Positions 6,754 to 13,801 of a stretch of DNA of 16,467 bases are shown in pieces. The position numbers and the translations under genes are program-made. The DNA is taken from NCBI GenBank assembly GCA_017547975.1, contig JAFYNU010000366.1, positions 1 to 16,467 on the forward strand, written 5' to 3'. Source of the DNA: Clostridia bacterium. Lineage in GTDB: Bacteria > Bacillota > Clostridia > Oscillospirales > QAMX01. Below the pieces are notes generated by a model. It did no database searches. It was not told where the DNA came from and was given only the letters and a program-made list of their open reading frames with translations. The first letter of the stretch is position 1; each line of letters starts with the position of its first letter.

Positions 6754-6770
6754 GCACGAATTTCCTTTTT
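6726..6770 (+). terminator. 12-bp perfect hairpin between kinase and exporter genes, possible terminator
   Basis: AATTCGTGCACC (6726-6737) and GGTGCACGAATT (6751-6762) pair perfectly around a 13-nt loop, followed by TCC and TTTTT (6766-6770). It could end transcription from the regulator promoter 5 bp after the kinase stop. The T-run is interrupted and the same bases form the predicted LytTR site, so it may act as terminator, operator or both. Confidence 0.5.
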
Positions 6771-6791
6771 GGAGTATTCTGGGTGTATCAT
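6763..6791 (+). promoter_or_regulatory. Activator-type promoter of the ABC exporter pair
   Basis: TATCAT (6786-6791) is a reasonable -10. At 17 bp upstream the -35 position holds only TCCTTT (6763-6768), far from TTGACA, as expected for a promoter that needs an activator. The predicted start is near 6798, leaving a leader of about 17 nt that carries AAGGAGGGGG. Confidence 0.5.
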
Positions 6792-6814
6792 AGGGAGCAA
6801 AGGAGGGGGAATAC

Positions 6815-8647
6815 ATGAGATCAAAAACCACAAAAAAGAAACCCTACCGGTCGGTCTGGAGCAACGCCATCTGGAGCTTCCGGGGCATGTTTCGCTATGC
6901 CCCGGTATCCTTCTGGATCCTGGCCTTTTGCGTGCCTGCCAATCTGCTGGTGGCTTGGGGGGAACTCTACCTGCCGTCCACCGTGGTGATGGCGGTGACC
7001 CAGGGGCAAAGCCTGACGCAAGCCGTCCTTCGGGTGGGTCTTCTGCTTTTTGCAATTCTTTTGGGGACTCTGGGGCGGGACAGCCTCCGAACCCTGTCTC
7101 ATTCCTACGTGGGACTATACCGCTATCGTACCACCGAGGAATTGAATCGGAAATCCAGTCGGATCTTTTATCAAACCTTTGAAAAACCTGCCATGCGGGA
7201 ATTGCGGGACCGGGCCGTCACAGCCACCCAAATGTGGAATGGTGTACAGGCTTTGGGGGATATGCCCCGGGAATTTTTGGAGCTGGTGGAAGCCATACTG
7301 GGTTACGCCTTTTTTGGTACCGTAATTTCCTTTGCTTCTCCCTGGCTTTTGCCTCTTTTGACAGCGGCTCCCCTGGTCAACTGGGTTTGCGTTCGGGCTT
7401 ACCAGAAGTGGGAATACGCCGTTCGGGAAGAGCGGGAGCCGGTGTCCCATCATCTGAACTACGTGGAAAACGAAGCGGGAAGCTTTGCCGTAGCCAAGGA
7501 TGTGCGCATTTACTCCATGGCGGGATGGTTTGGGGAACTTTACCGGGACTACGCCGCGCAAAAGCTTCGATGGGACAGACGCAGGATCCGCCGCTCCTTT
7601 GCTTCCCGGTTGGCGGATCTCTTTGTGATCCTCCTGCGGGATGGCGCGGCCTACGCCTGGCTGATCGCCATGACCCTTCGGGGGGAGATCACGGTGGATC
7701 GGTTTGTTCTCTATTTCACCGCCATTTCCTCCTTTGCCACCTGGGTGGGAAGGCTCCTTTCCGGATGGCTGGCATTGCAGGAAACCAGCCTGAAGATCTG
7801 TGACTTTCGGGAATATATTGACCTGCCGGAGGAGGCTCCCGCCGGGGAGGTATCGGTGGAACCTTTTTTGAAAAAGCTTCCGGATATTACCTTTGATCAC
7901 GTGTCCTTCCGTTATGAGGGAAGCGATCGGGATACCATCTGTGATCTGTCCTTCACCCTGCGCGCCGGGGAAAAGTTGGCTCTGGTAGGACTCAATGGGG
8001 CGGGTAAGACGACACTGGTGAAATTGCTTTGCGGACTCTATCGCCCCACCGGCGGACGGATCCTGGTGGGTGGAGTTCCGGTGGAACGTTTTTCCCTGGA
8101 TGACTACTACCGCCTGTTTGCCCCTGTGTTCCAGGACGTTCGTACCGCCTTCTTTACCTTGGCCGAAACGGTATCCGCCGGAGAGGCAGAGAATGCCGAC
8201 CTTGACCGGGTGGAGGAATGCCTGCGTCGGGCGGGTCTGGGAGCCAAGCTGGATACCCTGCCTTTGGGAATCCACACCCCTTTGGATAAGCAGATTCACA
8301 AGGATGGCACCGAGCTTTCCGGGGGCGAAGCGCAAAAGCTGATGTTAGCCCGGGCGCTTTACAAGGACGCCCCGATTTTGATACTGGACGAACCAACCGC
8401 CGCATTGGATCCCATTGCCGAAAGCGCCATTTACGGGGAGTACCAACGGATGACGGCGGGAAAAAGCTCGGTCTTTATTTCCCATCGCCTGGCCTCCTGC
8501 CGGTTCTGCGACCGGATCTTTTTTATGGCGGAGGGGAAAATTGCAGAAGAGGGAGATCACGAAACCCTGATGGCGCTGGGTGGGGTGTATGCGGAACTCT
8601 TTGATCTGCAAAGCGTGTGGTACAGGGAAGGAGAGAACAAAGCATGA
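6815..8647 (+). CDS. ABC exporter half-transporter, fused permease and ATPase (first of pair)
   Basis: A 610-residue type IV (ABCB/BmrA-like) exporter subunit. The membrane domain fills about residues 1-330 and the ATPase domain the rest. Walker A is GLNGAGKTT (392-400), the signature LSGGE (501-505), and Walker B LILDEP with Asp525 and the catalytic Glu526. The Q-loop VFQD and switch histidine in SHRLAS are also present. There is no C39 peptidase domain, so it would not itself process a leader peptide. The start ATG has AAGGAGGGGG 5 nt upstream. The stop overlaps the next gene as ATGA, so the two proteins are translationally coupled and probably form a heterodimer. Substrate unknown; peptides, lipids or drugs are all possible. 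Probably activated by the LytTR regulator through the site at 6724-6753. Confidence 0.93.
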   Translation: MRSKTTKKKPYRSVWSNAIWSFRGMFRYAPVSFWILAFCVPANLLVAWGELYLPSTVVMAVTQGQSLTQAVLRVGLLLFAILLGTLGRDSLRTLSHSYVGLYRYRTTEELNRKSSRIFYQTFEKPAMRELRDRAVTATQMWNGVQALGDMPREFLELVEAILGYAFFGTVISFASPWLLPLLTAAPLVNWVCVRAYQKWEYAVREEREPVSHHLNYVENEAGSFAVAKDVRIYSMAGWFGELYRDYAAQKLRWDRRRIRRSFASRLADLFVILLRDGAAYAWLIAMTLRGEITVDRFVLYFTAISSFATWVGRLLSGWLALQETSLKICDFREYIDLPEEAPAGEVSVEPFLKKLPDITFDHVSFRYEGSDRDTICDLSFTLRAGEKLALVGLNGAGKTTLVKLLCGLYRPTGGRILVGGVPVERFSLDDYYRLFAPVFQDVRTAFFTLAETVSAGEAENADLDRVEECLRRAGLGAKLDTLPLGIHTPLDKQIHKDGTELSGGEAQKLMLARALYKDAPILILDEPTAALDPIAESAIYGEYQRMTAGKSSVFISHRLASCRFCDRIFFMAEGKIAEEGDHETLMALGGVYAELFDLQSVWYREGENKA

Positions 8648-10455
8648 TGTTCAGAGAAAAAGTAGCACTGACCAAACGGGGCGTACTTGCGTTTCGACGT
8701 TACTGTCCCCGTTATTTCTGGTCGGTGATTCTGCGGGTCCTTCTGGAGACCCTGATACCCTACGTGCCGATCTATTTTTCAGCGAAGCTGTTGGATGCTC
8801 TGGCGGCGGGGGAGACGGTGAGGGTGCTGGCTCTCTACGTCCTTCTGACGGTGGGATTGGTGTTCCTCTTGAAGCTTGGCGAAAACTGGTTCCGCTCGTC
8901 GGAGGAGGGCTACATGAATGACGTTTACATGGAGGAAAACTGGGTCTTTACCCAAAAGAGTCTCTCCATGGCCTATTCCTCCCTGGAGGACCAGGAGATC
9001 AAACTAAACCACGAACGGGTTAGAATGGATAACCAGACCGGCTATAACCTGTATTATTTGACCCTGTGTACCGAGCGTATTTGGCGGGAAATGCTACAGA
9101 TCCTGCTTTCAGGGGCGATTCTTCTTTCCTTCTTTGCATTGGGATCGATCCCTCTTTGGTGTAAGCTTGGTTTGCTTCTTTTGGTTGGGGCAAAAAGCTT
9201 TCTTGTGGCCTGGAAGGGGAAAAAGACCTTTGCTCTCAACGATCAATTCAGCAAGGATACGGCGGAAAGCAATCTGTGGTCGGACAAATTTTATCACTAC
9301 CTGTCGGACTACAATGCGGGGAAGGAGATTCGTCTGTATGCCACGGGGGATTGGTTGGCCCGCAAGGTGGCGGACCGCGAAGCACCATATTGGAAGCTTT
9401 ATTGCAAAGTACAGGCGCAAAGTGTGCTCTATGACCTGCCTCTCCTGCTGGCAGATGGGGTTATCAAGCTCTTTCTCTACGGAATCCTGCTGTATGGGGC
9501 ACTATCGGGGGAGGTTTCGGTGGGAAGTATCACCAAATACGTATCCAGTATGCTTCTTTTGGTGGGAGCCATTTCGGGGTTGGGGTTCAGCCTGTCGGTT
9601 GCAGAGGGAAACGCCTTCTTCCTGAAACGCTATTTCGAATATCTGGATATCCCAAATCCCATGTACAAGGGAAGTCTGACGGTGGAAAAACGGGATGACC
9701 GGGAGTACAACGTGGAATTCCGCAACGTTTCCTTTCGATACCCGGGAAGCCGGGACTACGCCCTTCGCCACGTGAACCTGACCTTCCGGGTCGGGGAAAA
9801 GCTGGCGGTGGTGGGGCTCAACGGGTCGGGCAAGACCACCTTCATCAAACTGCTTTGCAGACTCTACGACCCCACCGAAGGGGAGATCCTTTTGAATGGA
9901 GTCAATATTCAAAAGTATGATTACGACGAATATATGTCGATCTTTTCGGTGGTGTTCCAGGATTTTCGGCTGTTTGCCTTCTCCCTGGGGCAAAACGTGG
10001 CGGCGGGCATGGCCTACGATGCCGCCCGGGTGGAAGAGAGCCTTCGCCAGGCGGGTTTCGGGGACCGGTTTGCTTCTCTTCCCAAGGGGTTGGATACCTG
10101 CCTTTATCGGGAATTTGATGAGGACGGGGTGGAAATCTCCGGGGGAGAAGCCCAAAAGATTGCCATCGCCCGGGCTCTTTATAAAAATGCCCCCTTTATC
10201 GTCCTGGACGAGCCCACAGCCGCATTGGACCCGGTTTCGGAATACGAGGTCTATTCCAAATTCAACGAAATCGCCGGGGACAAGACCGCCATCTACATTT
10301 CCCATCGGCTGGCATCCTGCCGATTCTGCGATAGGATCCTGGTGTTCCGGGCGGGGGAGATCGTGGAGCGGGGAACTCACCGGGAGCTCCTGGCAAATCC
10401 CCGGGGGGAATACCACGCCCTCTGGAATGCCCAGGCGCAATACTACACCGAATAG
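8644..10455 (+). CDS. ABC exporter half-transporter, fused permease and ATPase (second of pair)
   Basis: A partner of the preceding gene, 603 residues, with an N-terminal six-helix membrane domain and a C-terminal ATPase. Walker A is GLNGSGKTT (391-399), the signature ISGGE (498-502), and Walker B VLDEP with Asp522 and catalytic Glu523. The switch region SHRLASCRFCDRI is identical to that of the first subunit, with two cysteines after the histidine. Both ATP sites look catalytically complete, unlike many heterodimeric exporters where one is degenerate. The ATG at 8644 overlaps the upstream stop (ATGA) and has AAGGAG 10 nt before it. In-frame codons back to 8617 lack such a site and overlap the first gene further. 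A long hairpin follows the stop. Confidence 0.93.
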   Translation: MMFREKVALTKRGVLAFRRYCPRYFWSVILRVLLETLIPYVPIYFSAKLLDALAAGETVRVLALYVLLTVGLVFLLKLGENWFRSSEEGYMNDVYMEENWVFTQKSLSMAYSSLEDQEIKLNHERVRMDNQTGYNLYYLTLCTERIWREMLQILLSGAILLSFFALGSIPLWCKLGLLLLVGAKSFLVAWKGKKTFALNDQFSKDTAESNLWSDKFYHYLSDYNAGKEIRLYATGDWLARKVADREAPYWKLYCKVQAQSVLYDLPLLLADGVIKLFLYGILLYGALSGEVSVGSITKYVSSMLLLVGAISGLGFSLSVAEGNAFFLKRYFEYLDIPNPMYKGSLTVEKRDDREYNVEFRNVSFRYPGSRDYALRHVNLTFRVGEKLAVVGLNGSGKTTFIKLLCRLYDPTEGEILLNGVNIQKYDYDEYMSIFSVVFQDFRLFAFSLGQNVAAGMAYDAARVEESLRQAGFGDRFASLPKGLDTCLYREFDEDGVEISGGEAQKIAIARALYKNAPFIVLDEPTAALDPVSEYEVYSKFNEIAGDKTAIYISHRLASCRFCDRILVFRAGEIVERGTHRELLANPRGEYHALWNAQAQYYTE

Positions 10456-10460
10456 AGAGA

Positions 10461-10500
10461 AACACCCGGCAATTGCTTGACAAAGCAACCGCCGGGTGTT
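10461..10500 (+). terminator. Two-tier hairpin after the exporter genes, probable terminator
   Basis: AACACCCGGC (10461-10470) pairs perfectly with GCCGGGTGTT (10491-10500). Inside, TTGCTT (10473-10478) pairs with AAGCAA (10483-10488) around GACA, the two stems being split by a 2-by-2 internal loop. The sequence after it, ATTCTGTTGG, is a poor U-tract, so some read-through into the HAD gene is likely. Confidence 0.65.
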
Positions 10501-10527
10501 ATTCTGTTGGGGTTGGGAGGTGGAACC

Positions 10528-11250
10528 ATGCTACAAAAACCGAAAATGATTCTGTTTGATTACGGTCAGACCCTGGCGGACGAGAAGGGGTTCGATGGGC
10601 TGGCAGGGAGCCGGGCAATTCTTGCCCATGCGGTGGAAAATAAACGTAACGTCACCGCCGAAGAGTTGCAGGCCGAGGCCATCGCCCTGAATCGGGAGGT
10701 GGGACGCACCGACCCCCTGGGTGGGAATCCCATCCTGGTGGAGGTGCCAAACCGCATGTTTTCGGCTTACCTGTATGAATCCATGGGGATCAAGCTCTCC
10801 CTGACTCCTCTCGAAATCGACCGGGTGTTCTGGGATGAGGCCGCCCCGGCGGTGCCAACGCAGGGAATCGGCGAATTTCTGGACTTCTTGCGGGAAAGCG
10901 GGATTCGTACCGGTGTGGTCAGCAACATTTCTTTTTCCGGGGAGGCTTTGACAGAACGAATTCATAGGCTTTTTCCCGGGCATCGGTTCGAATTTATCCT
11001 TGCTTCCAGTGAGTATATGTTCCGGAAACCCAGCAAGCGGATCTTCGATCTGGCGCTGGAAAAGGCGGAGCTTTCACCGTCGGACGTGTGGTACGTGGGG
11101 GATAACTTCGTCTGCGACGTGGAGGGAGCCGGAAACGCCGGCATTTTCCCGGTCTACTACACCGGTGCCACCAAAAAGTTCCATTCCGCAGAGGGAATTT
11201 TGACTGTGGCAAGCTGGGACGAGCTGCAATGCATTCTGGATACGCTTTGA
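10528..11250 (+). CDS. HAD-superfamily hydrolase
   Basis: A 240-residue haloacid dehalogenase-like protein, probably a small-molecule phosphatase with an alpha-helical cap (about residues 18-110). Motif I is FDYGQT with nucleophile Asp11. The usual second Asp (position 13) is Gly, so the proton donor must differ; DxG or DxA variants occur in other HAD families, such as phosphonatases. Motif II is VVSN (Ser132, Asn133), motif III Lys167 in RKPSK, and motif IV YVGDNFVCDVEGA with Asp192 and Asp197. The ATG at 10528 has GGGAGG 7 nt upstream and starts directly before the motif I strand. An in-frame upstream codon at 10477 lies inside the terminator hairpin and is rejected. No promoter is clear, so it may depend on read-through. 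Substrate unknown. Confidence 0.88.
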   Translation: MLQKPKMILFDYGQTLADEKGFDGLAGSRAILAHAVENKRNVTAEELQAEAIALNREVGRTDPLGGNPILVEVPNRMFSAYLYESMGIKLSLTPLEIDRVFWDEAAPAVPTQGIGEFLDFLRESGIRTGVVSNISFSGEALTERIHRLFPGHRFEFILASSEYMFRKPSKRIFDLALEKAELSPSDVWYVGDNFVCDVEGAGNAGIFPVYYTGATKKFHSAEGILTVASWDELQCILDTL

Positions 11251-11265
11251 AATAGACCATATAAC

Positions 11266-11296
11266 AAAAGCCAGACTCTTCGTAGCCAGGCTTTTT
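11266..11296. terminator. Bidirectional terminator between the convergent HAD and GNAT genes
   Basis: AAAAGCC (11266-11272) pairs with GGCTTTT (11289-11295), with T-rich flanks on both strands. ATAAC (11261-11265) and GTTAT further out (11299-11303) can extend the stem past a small bulge. It lies 15 bp after the HAD stop and 4 bp from the GNAT stop. Confidence 0.8.
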
Positions 11297-11299
11297 GCG

Positions 11300-11884
11300 T
11301 TATCTTCCGCCGTTTTGGTGCAGGAAATAGCCGAAATCGAAGCGAACTTCGTGCCGTTCCACGTCGGCGTTGGTGTAACAGCAGGAGTCGAAACCGATCA
11401 GGGTAAATCCCTGACTGCGGTAAAAGGCAATGGCCCGTACGTTACAGGATTGGGTTTCCAGAATAATGGCCCTCCGCCCCTGCAATTTGGCCTGTTCCTT
11501 TGCCAGATTCATCAGACGGGTTCCGATGCCCTGCCGCTGGAGTCGGTCGGCCACCCAAAGCTCGGTGACCATGAGCCGGTTGCTCCATTCCTCCGGGCAA
11601 AGCTCAATGCAGGCCAAAAGTTCCTTCTTCCCATTGCCTTCGTCCACAATGCCGAATGCTTCGGCCTTTTCCCAGTGGTCCTGGTAGAGACTGTCGGGGA
11701 AATCGTATTCCTCCGGGGAATGGGTCACCGGGGTATCAAACTTCTTTTTCACCATCTCCACCCGGAACCCATCGTCTTCCACGGCGGATTCCAGATCGTA
11801 GTATTCTTCGGTGGTGTATCGAAGGGGGATGGGTGTTCCTTTCCACTCATCCTTTGGCAGGGAAATGATCCGATGGTCTGGCAT
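11300..11884 (-). CDS. GNAT acetyltransferase, streptothricin acetyltransferase-like
   Basis: A 194-residue protein that should transfer acetyl from acetyl-CoA to an amine. The N-terminal third is specific to this subgroup. Motif A is RLQRQGIGTRL, with the CoA pyrophosphate loop at about 116-121. After it come ILETQSCNVRAIAFYRSQGF (141-160) and a C-terminal segment with CYTN. The LETQ-x2-N, FY-x3-GF and YxN order matches streptothricin acetyltransferases of the Sat type. Many clostridial relatives have no tested substrate, so resistance should not be assumed. The start at 11884 has GAGAGGAGG 6 nt upstream, overlapping the stop of the Nudix gene. Nudix and GNAT are 12 bp apart and surely cotranscribed. 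Confidence 0.88.
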   Translation of the reverse strand: MPDHRIISLPKDEWKGTPIPLRYTTEEYYDLESAVEDDGFRVEMVKKKFDTPVTHSPEEYDFPDSLYQDHWEKAEAFGIVDEGNGKKELLACIELCPEEWSNRLMVTELWVADRLQRQGIGTRLMNLAKEQAKLQGRRAIILETQSCNVRAIAFYRSQGFTLIGFDSCCYTNADVERHEVRFDFGYFLHQNGGR

Positions 11885-11896
11885 AGGGGCCTCCTC

Positions 11897-12373
11897 TCAA
11901 TAGGGTAGGGGGAGTGGCTTCCCGTTGAGAATGGCCTGGGACAGATAATCCCCCCGGTAACAAAGCTTTAGGGAAAAGAAGGGAGTGGGTTTGTCGATCA
12001 GATCCAGGAAGATCTTGTCCCCTTCCCACATGGGGAGCTTTCGCAGGGCGGATTTGTCAATCCACTCCAAAACCCCCTCGTCGCAATCGATGATTTCCCC
12101 CGTAAATCCGGCGGCGGTGAAAAGGTGCATGTATTCCCCCTCCACCTGGTCGGAAACGAAGGTGACGATTCCCCGGTAGGCGTAGTCGGTCAGGGTCAGG
12201 CCGGTTTCCTCCAAAACCTCCCTGCAAATGCAGTCCTCGGGACTTTCTCCCTCTTCCATCTTTCCGCCGATACCGATCCATTTTTCGTGGTTGACGTCGT
12301 TTTTCTTTTTGATACGGTGGAGCATCAGGTATTGCTCCTGCCGCTCCAGATAGCATAAGGTCGTGTTTTTCAT
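11897..12373 (-). CDS. Nudix hydrolase, MutT-like (8-oxo-dGTP diphosphatase type)
   Basis: A 158-residue protein with an exact Nudix box from Gly37 to Leu59: G-x5-E (Glu43), then REVLEETGL with the metal-binding Glu52, Glu55 and Glu56. The N-terminus MKNTTLCYLE and the LMLHRIKKKNDVN segment are typical of Firmicutes MutT homologues annotated as 8-oxo-dGTP diphosphatases, which clean oxidised nucleotides from the pool. Substrate specificity of Nudix proteins is hard to predict, so this is probable only. The N-terminus aligns with the family start, so the ATG at 12373 is well supported, yet there is no Shine-Dalgarno before it and a TATAAT ends 6 bp upstream, pointing to a leaderless mRNA. It is the first gene of a two-gene unit with the GNAT gene. 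Confidence 0.9.
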   Translation of the reverse strand: MKNTTLCYLERQEQYLMLHRIKKKNDVNHEKWIGIGGKMEEGESPEDCICREVLEETGLTLTDYAYRGIVTFVSDQVEGEYMHLFTAAGFTGEIIDCDEGVLEWIDKSALRKLPMWEGDKIFLDLIDKPTPFFSLKLCYRGDYLSQAILNGKPLPLPY

Positions 12374-12379
12374 GGTTAC

Positions 12380-12388
12380 ATTATATCA
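12380..12388 (-). promoter_or_regulatory. Extended -10 promoter giving a leaderless Nudix transcript
   Basis: On the minus strand TGATATAAT (12388-12380) is a perfect extended -10 element. Six bases (12379-12374) separate it from the ATG, so the usual start site is the A of the start codon. No canonical -35 lies at 17 bp (TTTCCT). A TTGACA is present at 12398-12393, but only 7 bp from the -10, too close to pair with it. Confidence 0.6.
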
Positions 12389-12418
12389 TGCCTGTCAAGC
12401 GGAGGAAACAAAATGTTG

Positions 12419-12447
12419 TTGCCAGGACAACTTTTGCGTGGTATAAT
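12419..12447 (+). promoter_or_regulatory. Sigma-A promoter of the acyltransferase gene
   Basis: TTGCCA (12419-12424) and perfect TATAAT (12442-12447) are separated by 17 bp, divergent from the Nudix promoter. The start would be near 12454. A small dyad, GTTGT/ACAAC, overlaps the -35 (about 12415-12431) and might be an operator. Confidence 0.75.
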
Positions 12448-12489
12448 AGTTCCAATATTTTAAGTATTTCTTATGGAGGGTGATGCGTC

Positions 12490-13704
12490 GTGAAAAAGAA
12501 AAAACAACCTTGGATGAAACGTCGCCACCGGATTATTGTACCGATTTTGAAGCTTGTTGTGGGACCACTCAGCCGGATCCGCTATGGCATCCGGGTGGAA
12601 AAATTTCGAAATCAGGGAAAACGCCCCTATCTGATACTCTATAACCACCAGACCGCCTTTGATCAATTCTTCGTGGCTATGGCTTTCAAGGGACCGGTCT
12701 ACTATCTGGCCTCGGAGGATCTGTTTTCCAAGGGGTGGGTTTCTTCCCTGATACGTTGGCTGGTGGCTCCCATCCCCATTAAAAAACAGACCACCGACGC
12801 CAAAGCCGTTATGACCTGTATGCGGGTAGCCAAGGAGGGGGGCACCATTGCCATTGCCCCGGAGGGTAACCGGACCTACTCGGGCCGCACCGAATACATC
12901 AATCCCGCCATCGTATCCCTGGCCCGGCATTTGAAGCTGCCGGTGGCCTTCCTTCGAATTGAAGGGGGCTACGGGGTGCATCCCCGTTGGAGTGATAAGG
13001 TTCGCCGGGGGAAAATGCGTGCCTACGTATCCCGGGTGTTGGAGACGGAGGAATTGGCCGCTATGTCGGCCGACGATTTCTACCAGGCGGTGTGCCGGGA
13101 GCTTTACGTGGATGAAGCGGTGGCCGATGCCAAATTTGCCGGGAAAAACCAGGCCGAATACCTGGAACGTGCCATGTACGTTTGCCCCGATTGCGGCATC
13201 GCCCCCCATGAAAGCCGAGGGGATATCATCACCTGCAAATCCTGTGGCAGGCAGGTCCGCTATCTTCCTACCAAGGAATTGGAGGGGGTGGGGGCAAAGT
13301 TCCCCTTCCGCTTTGTGGCCGATTGGTACGAATATCAAAAGGATTTTGTGAACAAGCTGGATACCCTCGCCATGACCGAAGCCCCGGTAGCCACCGATAC
13401 CGCCGCCCTTTCGGAAGTGATGGTTTACAAAAACAAAAAGCACCTTGCCGATTCGGTCTCCCTCTCGCTTTACGGCGACCGGCTGGTGTTGGATGAGGGG
13501 AAGGAGGGGGAATGGGCCATTCCCTTTGCCGACGCTTCCGCATTTACGGTGTTGGGCCGTAACAAGCTGAATATCTACTATGACGACAAGGTCTACCAGT
13601 TCAAGGGGGACCCCCATTTCAACGCCCTGAAATACGTGAACTTCTTCTACCGATTCAAAAACCTGGAAAGGGGCGACGGGGAATCCGATTTCCTGGGCCT
13701 TTGA
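12490..13704 (+). CDS. PlsC-like 1-acylglycerol-3-phosphate acyltransferase with zinc ribbon and C-terminal extension
   Basis: A 404-residue protein whose first 210 or so residues are a glycerolipid acyltransferase domain. The catalytic NH-x4-D box is NHQTAFD (Asn52, His53, Asp58), and the substrate-binding motif is APEGNRT (Glu125, Arg128). This suggests acylation of lysophosphatidate or a related lipid at the inner membrane face. Unlike ordinary PlsC (about 200-250 residues), it continues with a Cys-x2-Cys-x13-Cys-x2-Cys zinc ribbon (232, 235, 249, 252), followed by a mostly beta region to the end that looks like a PH/GRAM-like module, though that fold is a guess. The GTG at 12490 has GGAGGG 9 nt upstream. 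An ATG at 12483 is in another frame and too close to the SD. It is monocistronic, with its own promoter and terminator. Confidence 0.88.
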   Translation: MKKKKQPWMKRRHRIIVPILKLVVGPLSRIRYGIRVEKFRNQGKRPYLILYNHQTAFDQFFVAMAFKGPVYYLASEDLFSKGWVSSLIRWLVAPIPIKKQTTDAKAVMTCMRVAKEGGTIAIAPEGNRTYSGRTEYINPAIVSLARHLKLPVAFLRIEGGYGVHPRWSDKVRRGKMRAYVSRVLETEELAAMSADDFYQAVCRELYVDEAVADAKFAGKNQAEYLERAMYVCPDCGIAPHESRGDIITCKSCGRQVRYLPTKELEGVGAKFPFRFVADWYEYQKDFVNKLDTLAMTEAPVATDTAALSEVMVYKNKKHLADSVSLSLYGDRLVLDEGKEGEWAIPFADASAFTVLGRNKLNIYYDDKVYQFKGDPHFNALKYVNFFYRFKNLERGDGESDFLGL

Positions 13705-13728
13705 GTAAAAAAGTTCCTATCCAAAACT

Positions 13729-13764
13729 ACCCCATCCCAATTTGCACAATGGGATGGGGTTTTT
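13729..13764 (+). terminator. Strong intrinsic terminator after the acyltransferase gene
   Basis: ACCCCATCCCA (13729-13739) and TGGGATGGGGT (13750-13760) form a perfect 11-bp stem with a 10-nt loop, followed by a T-run to 13764. Confidence 0.95.
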
Positions 13765-13801
13765 GTGTGTAAAAAATCTCCTTTTACCCGGGGCTTTGTA
13801 C

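Noticed and set aside
6600..6815. Possible small peptide precursor gene between the kinase and the exporter
   Set aside because: No frame with a start, RBS and peptide-like product was found in the 94-bp gap; it is filled by the repeat, promoter and SD of the exporter gene.
12393..12398. Consensus TTGACA on the minus strand as the -35 of the Nudix promoter
   Set aside because: It is only 7 bp from the TATAAT, incompatible with sigma-A spacing, and no -10 lies 16-18 bp downstream of it.
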